From contig DDXV01000016.1 of the NCBI GenBank assembly GCA_002347815.1, positions 26,366-90,365 on the forward strand: a stretch of 64,000 nucleotides of DNA, read 5' to 3'. The position numbers and the translations under genes were made by a program. Below the pieces are notes generated by a model that ran no database searches, was not told the origin of the DNA, and saw only the letters and a program-made list of their open reading frames with translations. Below, one piece after another: positions 39,940 to 49,287 of this stretch (positions are counted from its first letter, which is position 1; every line of letters begins with the position of its first letter). Source of the DNA: Syntrophaceae bacterium UBA2251. Lineage in GTDB: Bacteria > Desulfobacterota > Syntrophia > Syntrophales > UBA2251.

Positions 39940-41556
39940 ATGGAGGTCATCGAGACGAGAATCGATCCCCGCTCGGAGGCGTATCGCGAGAATTACGAAG
40001 CCATGGAGGCCCTGGTGGCGACGCTGAAGGAGGAACTCCGGATTGCCCGGGAGGACCGCTCGCCGCAGGCCCGGAACCGTCTCGCCTCCCAGGGAAAGAT
40101 GCCCATGCGGGAAAAGCTCGACCTGCTGCTGGACCGGAACACCCCGTTTCTGGAGATCGCCCCGCTGGCCGCCCGGGGGCTCTACGACGGCAAGATTCAC
40201 GGGGCGGGGCTGGTCTCCGGGATCGGCGTCGTCGGCGGGAGGGAAGTCCTGATCACCGGCAACGACGCGATGATCAAGGGGGGCGCCACCTATCCCCTGA
40301 CGCTGAAGAAAAGTCTCCGCTGCCAGACGATCGCCATGGAAAATCGCCTGCCCACGATCACCCTCATCGACTCGGCGGGCGGCTACCTGCAGCTGCAGTC
40401 CGAGGTTTTTCCGGATCTCGATGACGGCGGACGGGTTTTCTATAACCAGGCGATCATGTCCAAGATGGGGGTTCCCCAGATCACGGCCGTCATGGGGCTC
40501 TGCACCGCGGGCGGCGCGTACGTGCCCGCCATGTCCGACGAGACGGTGCACGTCAAGGGGACGGGCGCCATCTTCCTGGGGGGGCCGCCCCTCGTCAAGG
40601 CGGCCACGGGCGAGGAGGTGACGGCGGACGAACTGGGGGGCGCGGACCTGCACTGCCGCGAATCCGGCGTCTCCGACTATTATGCCGAGGACGACCGGCA
40701 CGCCATCGCCATCCTGCGCAACATCGTCGAAACCCTGCCGCGGACGGAAAAGGCCCGCCTGACGATGCATGAACCGGCGCCGCCGCTGTACGATCCGAAG
40801 GAGATCTACGGCATTGTCAGTCGCGAACTGAAGGCGCCCTACGACGTGCGCGAGCTGATCGCGCGGATCGTGGACCGCAGCGAATTCCTGGAGTTCAAGG
40901 AGCTGTACGCGCCGACCCTGGTCTGCGGCTGGGCGTACCTCCACGGCTACCCCGTGGGCATCCTGGGCAACAACGGCGTGCTGTTTCCCGACAGCGCCCT
41001 GAAGGGGACCCAGTTCATCCAGCTGTGCGACCGGCGTCAGATCCCCCTGATCTTCCTCCAGAACATCAACGGATTCATCATCGGCAGCGAGTACGAGCGG
41101 CTCGGCATCACGAAAAACGGCCACAAGATGGTCAACGCCGTGGCCACGGCGACCGTGCCAAAGTTCACCGTGATCGTGGGCGCCTCGTTCGGGGCCGGCA
41201 ATTACGCCATGTGCGGCCGGGCCTATTCCCCGCGCTTTCTGTGGATGTGGCCCAACGCGGAAATCGCCGTGATGGGCGGGGAGCAGGCCGCCGGCGTCCT
41301 CGTCACCCTGAGAAACGACCAGCTCGCCAAGGCGGGGAAACCGCCCCTGACGGAGGAGGAGGCGGCGCAGATCCGGGATCCGGTGGTCGCCGCCACCCGG
41401 ACGGAGAGCAACGCCTACTACAGCACGGCCCAACTGTGGGACGACGGCATCCTCGATCCGGCCGATACCCGCGATGTGCTGGGGCTCGCGATATCCGCGG
41501 CCCTGAACGCCCCCATCCGCGACGATGTCTTCGGATACGGCATTTTCCGCATGTAG
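39940..41556 (+). CDS. Acyl-CoA carboxylase, carboxyltransferase subunit (MccB/AtuC-like)
   Basis: A 538-residue biotin-dependent carboxyltransferase that moves the carboxyl group from carboxybiotin to an acyl-CoA. The two crotonase-like halves carry GLCTAGGAYVPAMSDE (about 188) and GASFGAGNYAMCGRAYSPRF followed by MGGEQAAGVL (about 410-450). These match the methylcrotonyl/geranyl-CoA carboxylase beta subfamily better than propionyl-CoA carboxylase. It is the first gene of an eight-gene plus-strand operon; biotin carboxylase follows after 41 bp. The ATG has GGAGGG a few bases upstream. The true substrate, methylcrotonyl-CoA or a longer 3-methyl-enoyl-CoA, is not decided by sequence. Confidence 0.9.
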   Translation: MEVIETRIDPRSEAYRENYEAMEALVATLKEELRIAREDRSPQARNRLASQGKMPMREKLDLLLDRNTPFLEIAPLAARGLYDGKIHGAGLVSGIGVVGGREVLITGNDAMIKGGATYPLTLKKSLRCQTIAMENRLPTITLIDSAGGYLQLQSEVFPDLDDGGRVFYNQAIMSKMGVPQITAVMGLCTAGGAYVPAMSDETVHVKGTGAIFLGGPPLVKAATGEEVTADELGGADLHCRESGVSDYYAEDDRHAIAILRNIVETLPRTEKARLTMHEPAPPLYDPKEIYGIVSRELKAPYDVRELIARIVDRSEFLEFKELYAPTLVCGWAYLHGYPVGILGNNGVLFPDSALKGTQFIQLCDRRQIPLIFLQNINGFIIGSEYERLGITKNGHKMVNAVATATVPKFTVIVGASFGAGNYAMCGRAYSPRFLWMWPNAEIAVMGGEQAAGVLVTLRNDQLAKAGKPPLTEEEAAQIRDPVVAATRTESNAYYSTAQLWDDGILDPADTRDVLGLAISAALNAPIRDDVFGYGIFRM

Positions 41557-41597
41557 GGCGTGACGACGACCCGCAACCGCTGAACGGGAGGGCGCGC

Positions 41598-43085
41598 ATG
41601 TTCAAGAAGATCCTGGTGGCGAACCGGGGGGAAATCGCCCGGCGCATCCTGCACACCTGCCGGGAGATGGGGATCGGCACGGTGGCCGTGTATTCCGATG
41701 CGGACCGGAAGGCGGTCCATGTCCTGGACGCGGACGAGGCCGTCCATCTCGGGGCGGCCGATCCGTCGGAGAGCTACCTCCACATCGACCGGATCATCGC
41801 GGCAGCCAGGGAAACCGGGGCGCAGGCCGTTCATCCGGGGTACGGATTCCTGGCCGAGAACGGGGATTTTGCCGAGCGTTGCGAACGGGAGGGGCTCGTG
41901 TTCATCGGGCCGACGGCGCGCGTGATCCGCGCGCTTGGGGACAAGACCGTCGCACGGGAGACGATGATCCGGAACGGCGTGCCCGTCATCCCCGGCATGA
42001 ACCGCCCCGAATCCGATCCCGACGCCCTGGCGCGCGAGGCGGATCTGCTGGGCTACCCGGTCCTGATCAAGGCGGCCGTGGGCGGGGGGGGCAAGGGCAT
42101 GCGGATCGTTCAGGCGCGGGATGCGCTTCGCGAGGCCTGCGTGTCCGCCGCGAGCGAGGCCGCCGCTGCCTTCGGCAACGGGGCCATCTATCTGGAAAAG
42201 TACCTCGCGCGGCCGCGGCACATCGAGTTCCAGATCCTGGCCGACGGCCTTGGAAACGTGGTGCATCTCCTGGAGCGGGAGTGCTCCATCCAGCGGCGCC
42301 ACCAGAAAATCATCGAGGAGACGCCGTCGCCCGCCCTGACGCCGGAGCTGAGGGAGCGGATGGGCCAGGCGGCCGTGGCCGCGGCCAGGGCGTCCGGCTA
42401 CGTGAATGCGGGGACGGTGGAGTTTCTGCTGGACCCGGACGGCCGCTTCTATTTCCTGGAGGTCAACACCCGCCTCCAGGTCGAGCACCCGATCACGGAG
42501 ATGGTAACCGGCATCGACATCGTCCGGCGCCAGATCGAGATCGCCGCCGGCCTCCCCCTGAACCTCACCCAACAGGAGATCCGCGGGCGAGGCCATGCCA
42601 TCGAGTGCCGCATCTACGCGGAAGACCCGGAGCAGGGATTCTTCCCCTCTCCCGGAACCATCGTGTTCATGCAGGAACCTACCGGGCCGGGCATCCGGAA
42701 CGACTGCGGCATCTACGCCGGATTTCAGGTGCCCGTGGAATACGACCCCATCCTGTCGAAGCTGGTGGCCCACGGCGAAGACCGCGACGCGGCCATCGCG
42801 CGCATGCTCCGGGCGCTCGAGCGCTACGTCATCCTGGGGATCCGGACGGCCATCCCCTTCCTCATGGATGTCCTCCGCTCGGACGCCTTCCGCGCCGGCG
42901 AGACGTTCACCGATTTCGTCGCCGCCCATTTTTCCGACTGGAAACCCGCCCGGACGGAGACGGACCTGGCGCGCCTCGCCTACATCGCCGACGATCTCGG
43001 CGGCCGCAAGGAAACCCCGGCCACGGGGCTGCCGGCGGGGGAACATCCGTCGCCCTGGCAGCGCTTGGGCAACTGGCGGCGATAG
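41598..43085 (+). CDS. Biotin carboxylase subunit of acyl-CoA carboxylase
   Basis: A 495-residue ATP-grasp enzyme carboxylating biotin with bicarbonate. It begins KILVANRGEIARRI, has the glycine loop VGGGGKGMRIV (about 163), the EKYLARPRHIEFQI segment, the ERECSIQRRHQKIIEE signature and EVNTRLQVEHPITEM. The frame extends upstream, but MFKKILVANRGE with GGGAGGG ahead of it is the real start. Biotin carrier and carboxyltransferase are separate genes, unlike the fused alpha subunits of many MCC enzymes. The last 25 residues are a low-complexity extension. Confidence 0.95.
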   Translation: MFKKILVANRGEIARRILHTCREMGIGTVAVYSDADRKAVHVLDADEAVHLGAADPSESYLHIDRIIAAARETGAQAVHPGYGFLAENGDFAERCEREGLVFIGPTARVIRALGDKTVARETMIRNGVPVIPGMNRPESDPDALAREADLLGYPVLIKAAVGGGGKGMRIVQARDALREACVSAASEAAAAFGNGAIYLEKYLARPRHIEFQILADGLGNVVHLLERECSIQRRHQKIIEETPSPALTPELRERMGQAAVAAARASGYVNAGTVEFLLDPDGRFYFLEVNTRLQVEHPITEMVTGIDIVRRQIEIAAGLPLNLTQQEIRGRGHAIECRIYAEDPEQGFFPSPGTIVFMQEPTGPGIRNDCGIYAGFQVPVEYDPILSKLVAHGEDRDAAIARMLRALERYVILGIRTAIPFLMDVLRSDAFRAGETFTDFVAAHFSDWKPARTETDLARLAYIADDLGGRKETPATGLPAGEHPSPWQRLGNWRR

Positions 43086-43130
43086 CGGGCCGGCGCGCCG
43101 CAGGACCTCTCACGCAGGAGAACAGAACCC

Positions 43131-43664
43131 ATGCAATACCGATTCAAGACGGACGAGGGTGCGGTGGTCTGGACGGTCGATCCGGAAGGGGCCGACCGCC
43201 TGACCGTGACCACGGGAACGCAAACGCTTCATGTCCGCCATGACGCCGTCTCCCCCCATCACCTGCACCTGGCGGTGGACGGCCGCGGCGTGAACGCCTT
43301 CGTCTGGCGGGGGGACGGCGAAAAGACCGTCGTGATCCGCGGCGTTCCGTACCCCGTTCAGGATGCGGATTTCGCCGAACGGAAAACAAAGAAAAAAGCG
43401 GATCGGGAGAATCTCCCCCAGGTCATCACGCCGCCGATGCCTTCGGTGGTGGTGCGCATCCCGGTGAGCGAGGGCGACCGGGTGTGCAAAGGACAGGCCG
43501 TCATCGTCCTGACGGCCATGAAGATGGAGACCACGCTGACGGCGCCCTTTCCCGGCCGGGTGACGAAGATCAACGTTGCCGCGGGCGAGAAGGTGATGCC
43601 CGGGCGGATTCTCGTGGACATCGAAAAGGAAGCGGAGACCGACGCGCCGGAGGAGGGCCGCTAG
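43131..43664 (+). CDS. Biotin carboxyl carrier protein of the acyl-CoA carboxylase
   Basis: A 177-residue carrier. The C-terminal biotinyl domain (about 100-172) has the attachment motif LTAMKMETTLTAPFPG, with the biotinylated Lys in AMKM. The N-terminal half (about 1-95) is a beta-rich region typical of the central part of MCC/PCC alpha subunits that contacts the beta subunit, so this gene looks like the detached C-terminal part of an alpha subunit. It follows biotin carboxylase by 45 bp. A basic linker KTKKKADRE joins the two parts. Confidence 0.92.
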   Translation: MQYRFKTDEGAVVWTVDPEGADRLTVTTGTQTLHVRHDAVSPHHLHLAVDGRGVNAFVWRGDGEKTVVIRGVPYPVQDADFAERKTKKKADRENLPQVITPPMPSVVVRIPVSEGDRVCKGQAVIVLTAMKMETTLTAPFPGRVTKINVAAGEKVMPGRILVDIEKEAETDAPEEGR

Positions 43665-43709
43665 GCCGCAACCGGCGCGCCCCCCATTATCCCGCAAGGA
43701 GGCAACAGG

Positions 43710-44480
43710 ATGGACGAACGGCATTTGCTCTACCGGGTCGAGGACGGCATCGGCACGATCACGATCAATCGCGAGGCGCAGCGCAACGCCATCACGCCGG
43801 AGGCGATCCGGCTGTTTCACGCGTCCCTGGACGAGGCGGAGCAGGATGAGCGCGTGCGGGTCCTGACGGTCACGGGCGCGGGAGACAAGGCCTTCTGCAC
43901 GGGGGCGCAGCTCAGCGGCGCCACGACGACGGAAGGCCAGGACCTGTTCGCCGATTACGCCGCCCTGCTCGACAAGCTCGTCCGTTTTCCCAAGCCGACG
44001 GTGGCGCGCGTGAAGGGGTTCTGCCTGGCCGGCGGGATGGGTTTCATGCTGGCCTGCGACATCGTCATCGCGAGCGACGACGCCCGGTTCGGCACGCCGG
44101 AGGTCAACGTCGGCCTGTGGCCGATGATGATCGGCGCCCTCATTTTTCGCAATGTTCCGCGGAAGAAGGCCATGGAGATGATCCTCCTGGGCGAGCGGAT
44201 GACGGCCGCCGAGGCCATGGCCATGGGGCTCGTCACGCGGGTCGTGCCCGCGGACAAGCTGGATGAGGAGGTGGACCGGGTGCTTATGGCCCTGGTCTCC
44301 AAGAGTCCGATCGGGATGCGGATCGGGAAGCAGGCGTTCTACGGGATGGCGAACCTGCCGCTGCCGGACGCCCTCAACTATCTTTCGGAAAAGCTCAAGG
44401 AGGTGGCGGCGACGGAGGATGCCATGGAGGGGATCGTGGCCTTCATGGAGAAGCGGCCGCCCGTTTTCAAAGGCCGATAA
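43710..44480 (+). CDS. Enoyl-CoA hydratase/isomerase family protein (methylglutaconyl-CoA hydratase-like)
   Basis: A 256-residue crotonase-fold enzyme. The oxyanion-hole segments GAGDKAFCTGAQL and GFCLAGGMGFMLACDIVIAS are present. Crotonase normally has Glu in GGGCE; here the motif reads AGGMG, so the first catalytic Glu is missing, while the second is kept in FGTPEVNVGLWP. Some methylglutaconyl- and isohexenylglutaconyl-CoA hydratases (LiuC/AtuE) differ at this site, which fits the carboxylase neighbours. In the pathway it would hydrate the carboxylated 3-methyl-enoyl-CoA. It could also be an isomerase. Confidence 0.85.
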   Translation: MDERHLLYRVEDGIGTITINREAQRNAITPEAIRLFHASLDEAEQDERVRVLTVTGAGDKAFCTGAQLSGATTTEGQDLFADYAALLDKLVRFPKPTVARVKGFCLAGGMGFMLACDIVIASDDARFGTPEVNVGLWPMMIGALIFRNVPRKKAMEMILLGERMTAAEAMAMGLVTRVVPADKLDEEVDRVLMALVSKSPIGMRIGKQAFYGMANLPLPDALNYLSEKLKEVAATEDAMEGIVAFMEKRPPVFKGR

Positions 44481-44507
44481 AACGATCACGGACAGGGGGG
44501 AGAAAGT

Positions 44508-46301
44508 ATGGGCGCAACGGGTCAACGGGGCGGGGACCGGGTCATCATCGCCAATTGCAGCGGGTATTTCGGCGATCGGCTGGCCGCGGCCCGCGAAATG
44601 GTGCAGGGCGGTCCCATCGACGTCCTGACGGGGGATTATCTGGCGGAACTCACGATGGCGATTCTCTTCGCCCAGAAGATGAAGAAGCCGGAGACCGGCT
44701 ATGTGCCGACGTTTCTGAAGCAAATGGAAGAGGTCATGGGCGAATGCCTGGACAAGGGCATCCGGGTGGTTTCCAACGCCGGCGGCCTGAATCCGCGCGG
44801 CCTGGCGGCGGAGCTGAAAAAGATCGCCGACGCGCTGGGCCTGCATCCGAAAATCGCCTGCATCGAGGGCGACGACCTCATGGGGCGGCTGGCGGACCTG
44901 CGGGCGCAGGGGGAGGCCTTCATCCACCTGGACAAGGGGATCGGCTTGAAGGACGCGGGCGCCATGCCCATTTCGGCAAACGCCTATCTGGGCGGCTGGG
45001 GCGTGGCGGAGGCGCTGGAGCGGGGTGCGGACATCGTGGTCGGGGGCCGCCTGGCGGACGCCGCGGTCGTCATGGGACCGGCCGCCTGGTGGTTCGGCTG
45101 GCGGCGCGACGATTGGGACCGGCTCGCCGGCGCCGCCGTGGCCGGCCATATCATCGAGTGCGGCGCCCAGGCGACGGGGGGCAATTACTCCTTCATCGAC
45201 GAAGTGCCCTCGTTTCTGAAGGTGGGCTACCCCATCGCCGAAATCTTTGCGGACGGCGCCTTCGTGATCACGAAGCATCCCGGCACGGGCGGACTCGTGT
45301 CCGTCGATACGGTCAAGGCCCAGCTCCTCTACGAGGTCCGGGATCCGAAATATCTGACCCCGGACGTGGTCGCACGGTTCGACACGATCGGGATATCCCA
45401 GGAGGGCCCCGACCGGACGAGGATCGCCGGCGTCAAGGGCGAACCGCCCCCCGCGACGACCAAGGTCTGCATCAACAATGCCGGCAACTACCGCAATTCG
45501 ATGACCGTCGTCCTCACGGGCCTCGATATCGAAAAGAAGGCGAAGATTTTCGAGGACGCCCTGTTCGACGCCCTGGGCGGCCGCGGGCAGTTCGCGGTGG
45601 AGCATGTCCAGTTGATCCGCTCCGACAAGGAAGACCCGCAGACGAACGACGAGGCCTTTGCCTACCTGCGCCTGTCCGTGATGGATCCGGACCGCAAAAA
45701 GGTCGCGAAATTTTCGGCGAAGATCGTGGAGCTGGGGCTGGCCAACATCCCCGGCTTTACGGCGACGGCCCCGCCGACCAAGGGCGGGCCGGCCATCGTT
45801 CACTGGCCGACGCTCATCGCGACGAAGCACATCCGGCAGACGGTCCTGCTGGGGGACGAGACCTGGACGGTGGAGTCGGTGCCGCCGGATCCCTCGGCGC
45901 CCGCGCCGGAAGCGCCGAAGATCGACCTGCCGCCCGCGCCGCGGGGGAAGACGGTCCGAATGCCCCTGGGGCGCGTCTTCGCCACGCGCTCCGGAGACAA
46001 GGGCGGCAACGCCAATCTCGGGGTCTGGGCCAAGACGCCAGAAGCCTTCGCCTTCCTCCGGGAATTCCTGACAACCAAAAAGCTGAAGGAGCTTCTGCGC
46101 GACCTGAGCGATTTCGAGATGGAGCGGCATGAATTCCCGAACCTGCTGGCGGTGAATTTCTATATCAAGGGCGTGCTCGGGGAAGGCGTGGCGGCCTCGG
46201 TCCGCAGCGATCCCCAAGCGAAGACGCTGGGCGAATATCTGCGGGCCCGGGTCATCGAGATGCCGGAGTCGATGGTGTCCGGGGCAGACGCAGGGCGTTA
46301 G
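44508..46301 (+). CDS. atuA: AtuA-like protein (DUF1446 with C-terminal AtuA ferredoxin-fold domain)
   Basis: A 597-residue protein of unknown mechanism found in acyclic-terpene (Atu) and related acyl-CoA carboxylase clusters. The DUF1446 part (about 8-460) starts IIANCSGYFGDRLAAAREM and contains ECGAQATGGNYSF. The C-terminal domain (about 485-590) has VFATRSGDKGGNANLGVW. A Pro/Ala linker joins them. In Pseudomonas, atuA is needed for citronellol growth but its reaction is not established. Its presence here with carboxylase, hydratase, ligase and dehydrogenase links the operon to 3-methyl-branched acids. It starts 27 bp after the hydratase. Confidence 0.88.
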   Translation: MGATGQRGGDRVIIANCSGYFGDRLAAAREMVQGGPIDVLTGDYLAELTMAILFAQKMKKPETGYVPTFLKQMEEVMGECLDKGIRVVSNAGGLNPRGLAAELKKIADALGLHPKIACIEGDDLMGRLADLRAQGEAFIHLDKGIGLKDAGAMPISANAYLGGWGVAEALERGADIVVGGRLADAAVVMGPAAWWFGWRRDDWDRLAGAAVAGHIIECGAQATGGNYSFIDEVPSFLKVGYPIAEIFADGAFVITKHPGTGGLVSVDTVKAQLLYEVRDPKYLTPDVVARFDTIGISQEGPDRTRIAGVKGEPPPATTKVCINNAGNYRNSMTVVLTGLDIEKKAKIFEDALFDALGGRGQFAVEHVQLIRSDKEDPQTNDEAFAYLRLSVMDPDRKKVAKFSAKIVELGLANIPGFTATAPPTKGGPAIVHWPTLIATKHIRQTVLLGDETWTVESVPPDPSAPAPEAPKIDLPPAPRGKTVRMPLGRVFATRSGDKGGNANLGVWAKTPEAFAFLREFLTTKKLKELLRDLSDFEMERHEFPNLLAVNFYIKGVLGEGVAASVRSDPQAKTLGEYLRARVIEMPESMVSGADAGR

Positions 46302-46377
46302 GGGCTGGACAGAGACCCACGCCTCCCGACAACATCCGCAGGGCATGGAATTTCTGCATGCAGAAAGGAGATGTGCC

Positions 46378-48084
46378 GTGAGCGCGTACGATGCCAAGCC
46401 GTGGCTCAAATCGTATGATCCCTGGGTAACGCCCGAGATGACGCTTCCCGACGAGACCTACGTGGATCTCCTGGAAAAGGCCATCGCCCACGACCCGGAT
46501 CGCGCCGTGTTTCATTTTCTCGGCACGACCTCTACCTACAGGGACCTGGACCGGTTCAGCGGCCGTGTGGCGGGTTATCTGGCCGCCCGGGGGTGCGGTC
46601 GGGGAGACGTCGTGGGCATCAATCTGCCCAACACGCCCCAGTATCTGATCGCCCTGGCCGGCATTCTGCGTGCCGGATGCGTCGCCAGCGGCGTCTCGCC
46701 GCTCCTGACGCCCAGGGAAATGGCCCATCAGATCAACGACTCGGGCGTCAAGGCCCTGGTCACGCTGGACGCCATCTTCGAGCAGCGCGTCCAGAAGATC
46801 CGCAACGAGATCCCGTCCGTGAAGCATTGCCTGGTCACCAACATCACGGACTTTCTCCCGGCGTACAAGCGCGTGCTCGCAAAAGCCCTGAAAAAAGTTC
46901 CCGTCGGCCGGATGGCGCCGATCGCGGGCAAGGAAGTCCTCCCTTTCATGGACGTGCTCCGGAAAGATCAGCCACCCCGGCCCGGGATCAAGATCGATCC
47001 GGGGGATCCCTGCCTCATCCAGTATACGGGCGGAACGACGGGCCTGCCGAAAGGCGCGGTCCTGACCCATCGCAACATGGTGGCCAACATCACGCAGGCG
47101 GTCGCCTGGTTCAACCTCAAAATGGGCGGCGGGGTCGCCTGCTCGGGATTTCCCTTTTTCCACCAGGCGGGGCTTTATTTCGGCCTGATCACGATGTCCG
47201 CCGCCTACACCCAGTGCCTGATCCCCGATCCCAGAAATACGGATCACGTCTGTGCGGAGATTGCGAAATACCGTCCCGCCATCCTGCTGCACGTGCCCTC
47301 CCTCTACCAGATGCTGATGGACAATCCCGCCTTCGCGAAGATCGATTTTTCCCGGTGCGAGGTGTGCATCTCCGGAGCGGCCCCCTTCTCGAAGGAGGCC
47401 TTCACGGCCCTCGAAGCCATCGTCGGAAGGGGGAAGGTGGTGGAAATCCTCGGCATGACCGAAGCCAGTCCCGTGATCACCATGAATCCCCTCCGGGGGC
47501 GGAAGAAGATCGGCTCCGTCGGCATTCCGTTGCAGAGCACCCGGCTCAAGCTGGTGGACGTGGAAACGGGCACCCTGGAGGTCCCGGTCGGAGAGGTCGG
47601 AGAAATCATCGTGCACGGCCCCCAGGTGATGAAGGGGTATCACAACAAACCCGAAGATACGGCCAAGACCCTGCGGCCCTTCCAGAATGAAACGTGGCTC
47701 TACACCGGCGACGTGGCCCGGATGGATGAAGACGGGTATTTCTACATCGCCGACCGCACCAAGGACATGATCATCGTCGGGGGCTTCAAGGTGTTCTCCC
47801 GCGAGGTGGAGGAGGTGTTGAGCCAGCATCCGGCCGTCCAGTTCTGCGCCGTCGTCGGCATGACGGATCCCAAACGGCCGGACAGCCAGGTCGTCAAGGC
47901 CGTGATCCAGCTCACCGGCGAGGCGGCGGGCAACGATGCGGAAGCCGTCCGGAAGGACCTGCTCGACCATTGCCGGGAGAACCTGACGCCCTACAAGGTC
48001 CCCAAGGTGATCGAGATCATGGCGGCCATCCCGTTGACCGCCGTGGGCAAGGTCGACAAGAAAGCGCTGAGGGTGAAGGGCTGA
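46378..48084 (+). CDS. Long-chain/branched acyl-CoA synthetase (AMP-forming)
   Basis: A 568-residue ANL-superfamily ligase activating a carboxylic acid to its CoA thioester via acyl-AMP. Motifs include the phosphate loop QYTGGTTGLPKGAVLTH (about 220), ILGMTEASPVI (about 360), YTGDVARMDEDGYFYIADR (about 440) and IVGGFKVFSREVEEVL, ending with the catalytic Lys region PLTAVGKVDKKALR. The start is GTG at 46378, after an AAAGGAG site. In this operon it would activate the free acid that the dehydrogenase and carboxylase then process. Confidence 0.94.
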   Translation: MSAYDAKPWLKSYDPWVTPEMTLPDETYVDLLEKAIAHDPDRAVFHFLGTTSTYRDLDRFSGRVAGYLAARGCGRGDVVGINLPNTPQYLIALAGILRAGCVASGVSPLLTPREMAHQINDSGVKALVTLDAIFEQRVQKIRNEIPSVKHCLVTNITDFLPAYKRVLAKALKKVPVGRMAPIAGKEVLPFMDVLRKDQPPRPGIKIDPGDPCLIQYTGGTTGLPKGAVLTHRNMVANITQAVAWFNLKMGGGVACSGFPFFHQAGLYFGLITMSAAYTQCLIPDPRNTDHVCAEIAKYRPAILLHVPSLYQMLMDNPAFAKIDFSRCEVCISGAAPFSKEAFTALEAIVGRGKVVEILGMTEASPVITMNPLRGRKKIGSVGIPLQSTRLKLVDVETGTLEVPVGEVGEIIVHGPQVMKGYHNKPEDTAKTLRPFQNETWLYTGDVARMDEDGYFYIADRTKDMIIVGGFKVFSREVEEVLSQHPAVQFCAVVGMTDPKRPDSQVVKAVIQLTGEAAGNDAEAVRKDLLDHCRENLTPYKVPKVIEIMAAIPLTAVGKVDKKALRVKG

Positions 48085-48146
48085 AGGCCGGGGAATGGAT
48101 CCCTTGCCCCTCCCCTTTCGCCAACCTTTGCAATAAGGAGGAACGC

Positions 48147-49283
48147 ATGTATTTCAATGAGACGCACGAGGCTTTCCGGGCATCGGTGAGGAGATTCATC
48201 GATCGGGAGATCAACCCCCACATGGACGAATGGGAGGAGAAGTCCGTTCCCCTGCACGACCTGTTCAAGAAGATGGGGGAACTCGGCTTCCTGGGGATCC
48301 GGTACGACCCGAAATACGGGGGACAGGGGCTCGACTACTGGTACGAAACGGTGCTCCTCGAAGAGGCCGGCCACATTCGCGGGTTCGGCGTCTCGACGGC
48401 GATTGCCGTGCAGACGAACATGGCGACGCCCGCCATCGATGCCTTCGGCAGCGAATACCTGAAGGACAAATACCTGCGGGGCGCGATTGCCGGCGACCTG
48501 GTGGCGGCCATCGCGGTGACGGAGCCCGATGCCGGTTCGGACGTCTTCGCCATCAAGACGCGGGCGGTCCGGAAGGGGGATCACTACCTCCTCAACGGCT
48601 CCAAGACCTACATCACCAACGGGACGCAGGCGGATTTTCTGACGCTGCTCGCGAAAACCGGGGACGACGGGGGCTATCATTCCTTCGGCCTGTTCGTCGT
48701 GCCGACGGACCTCCCCGGCTTTGTCGTCAGCAAGAAGCTCGACAAGCTGGGTTTGCGCAGCAGCGACACGGCGGAACTCTTTTTCGACAACGTGGCGGTG
48801 CCGGTGGAAAATCTCATCGGCGACGAGGGCGAAGGCTTTATCTACCAGATGAAGCAATTCCAGCACGAGCGGTTCACCATCCTGCCGGGCGTTCACGTGT
48901 GCGTCCAGGACATGATCGACATGACGGTGGATTACCTGAAAAAACGGATCGTCTTCGGAAAGCCCCTGATCACGAAGCAGGTGCTGCGCCATCGCCTGGC
49001 CGGCTGGCTGATGAAGAACGAATGCCTGAAGCAGCTCACCTACCACATCGTCCGGATGAAAATGGACGGGCGCGACGTCACGCGTGAAATCTCGATGGGG
49101 AAGCTGTTCGCCGGACAACTGATCGCCGAGGTGGCCAGCGGCTGCCTCCAGATGTTCGGGGGAATGGGTTTCATGAACGAAACCTTGATTTCGCGTTACT
49201 TCCGGGATTCCCGCATCATGTCGATCGGCGCGGGCGCGGACGAAGTCATGTATGAAATCATCGCCCGCCTGGAGGGATTTTAG
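48147..49283 (+). CDS. Acyl-CoA dehydrogenase with non-canonical catalytic position
   Basis: A 378-residue flavoprotein with AVTEPDAGSDVFAIKTRA (about 130), NGSKTYITNG and FGGMGFMNETLISRYFRDSR near the C-terminus. By eye, the usual Glu of MCAD-type enzymes (in YEGT) is replaced, the region reading SIGAGADEVM. At the alternative LCAD/IVD position (DMTVDYLKKRIVFG), Asp or Met stands where Glu is expected. Aspartate-based variants exist among alicyclic acyl-CoA dehydrogenases of syntrophs, so an unusual substrate is possible. AAGGAGG precedes the ATG. TetR follows after 4 bp. Confidence 0.9.
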   Translation: MYFNETHEAFRASVRRFIDREINPHMDEWEEKSVPLHDLFKKMGELGFLGIRYDPKYGGQGLDYWYETVLLEEAGHIRGFGVSTAIAVQTNMATPAIDAFGSEYLKDKYLRGAIAGDLVAAIAVTEPDAGSDVFAIKTRAVRKGDHYLLNGSKTYITNGTQADFLTLLAKTGDDGGYHSFGLFVVPTDLPGFVVSKKLDKLGLRSSDTAELFFDNVAVPVENLIGDEGEGFIYQMKQFQHERFTILPGVHVCVQDMIDMTVDYLKKRIVFGKPLITKQVLRHRLAGWLMKNECLKQLTYHIVRMKMDGRDVTREISMGKLFAGQLIAEVASGCLQMFGGMGFMNETLISRYFRDSRIMSIGAGADEVMYEIIARLEGF

Positions 49284-49287
49284 CCCC

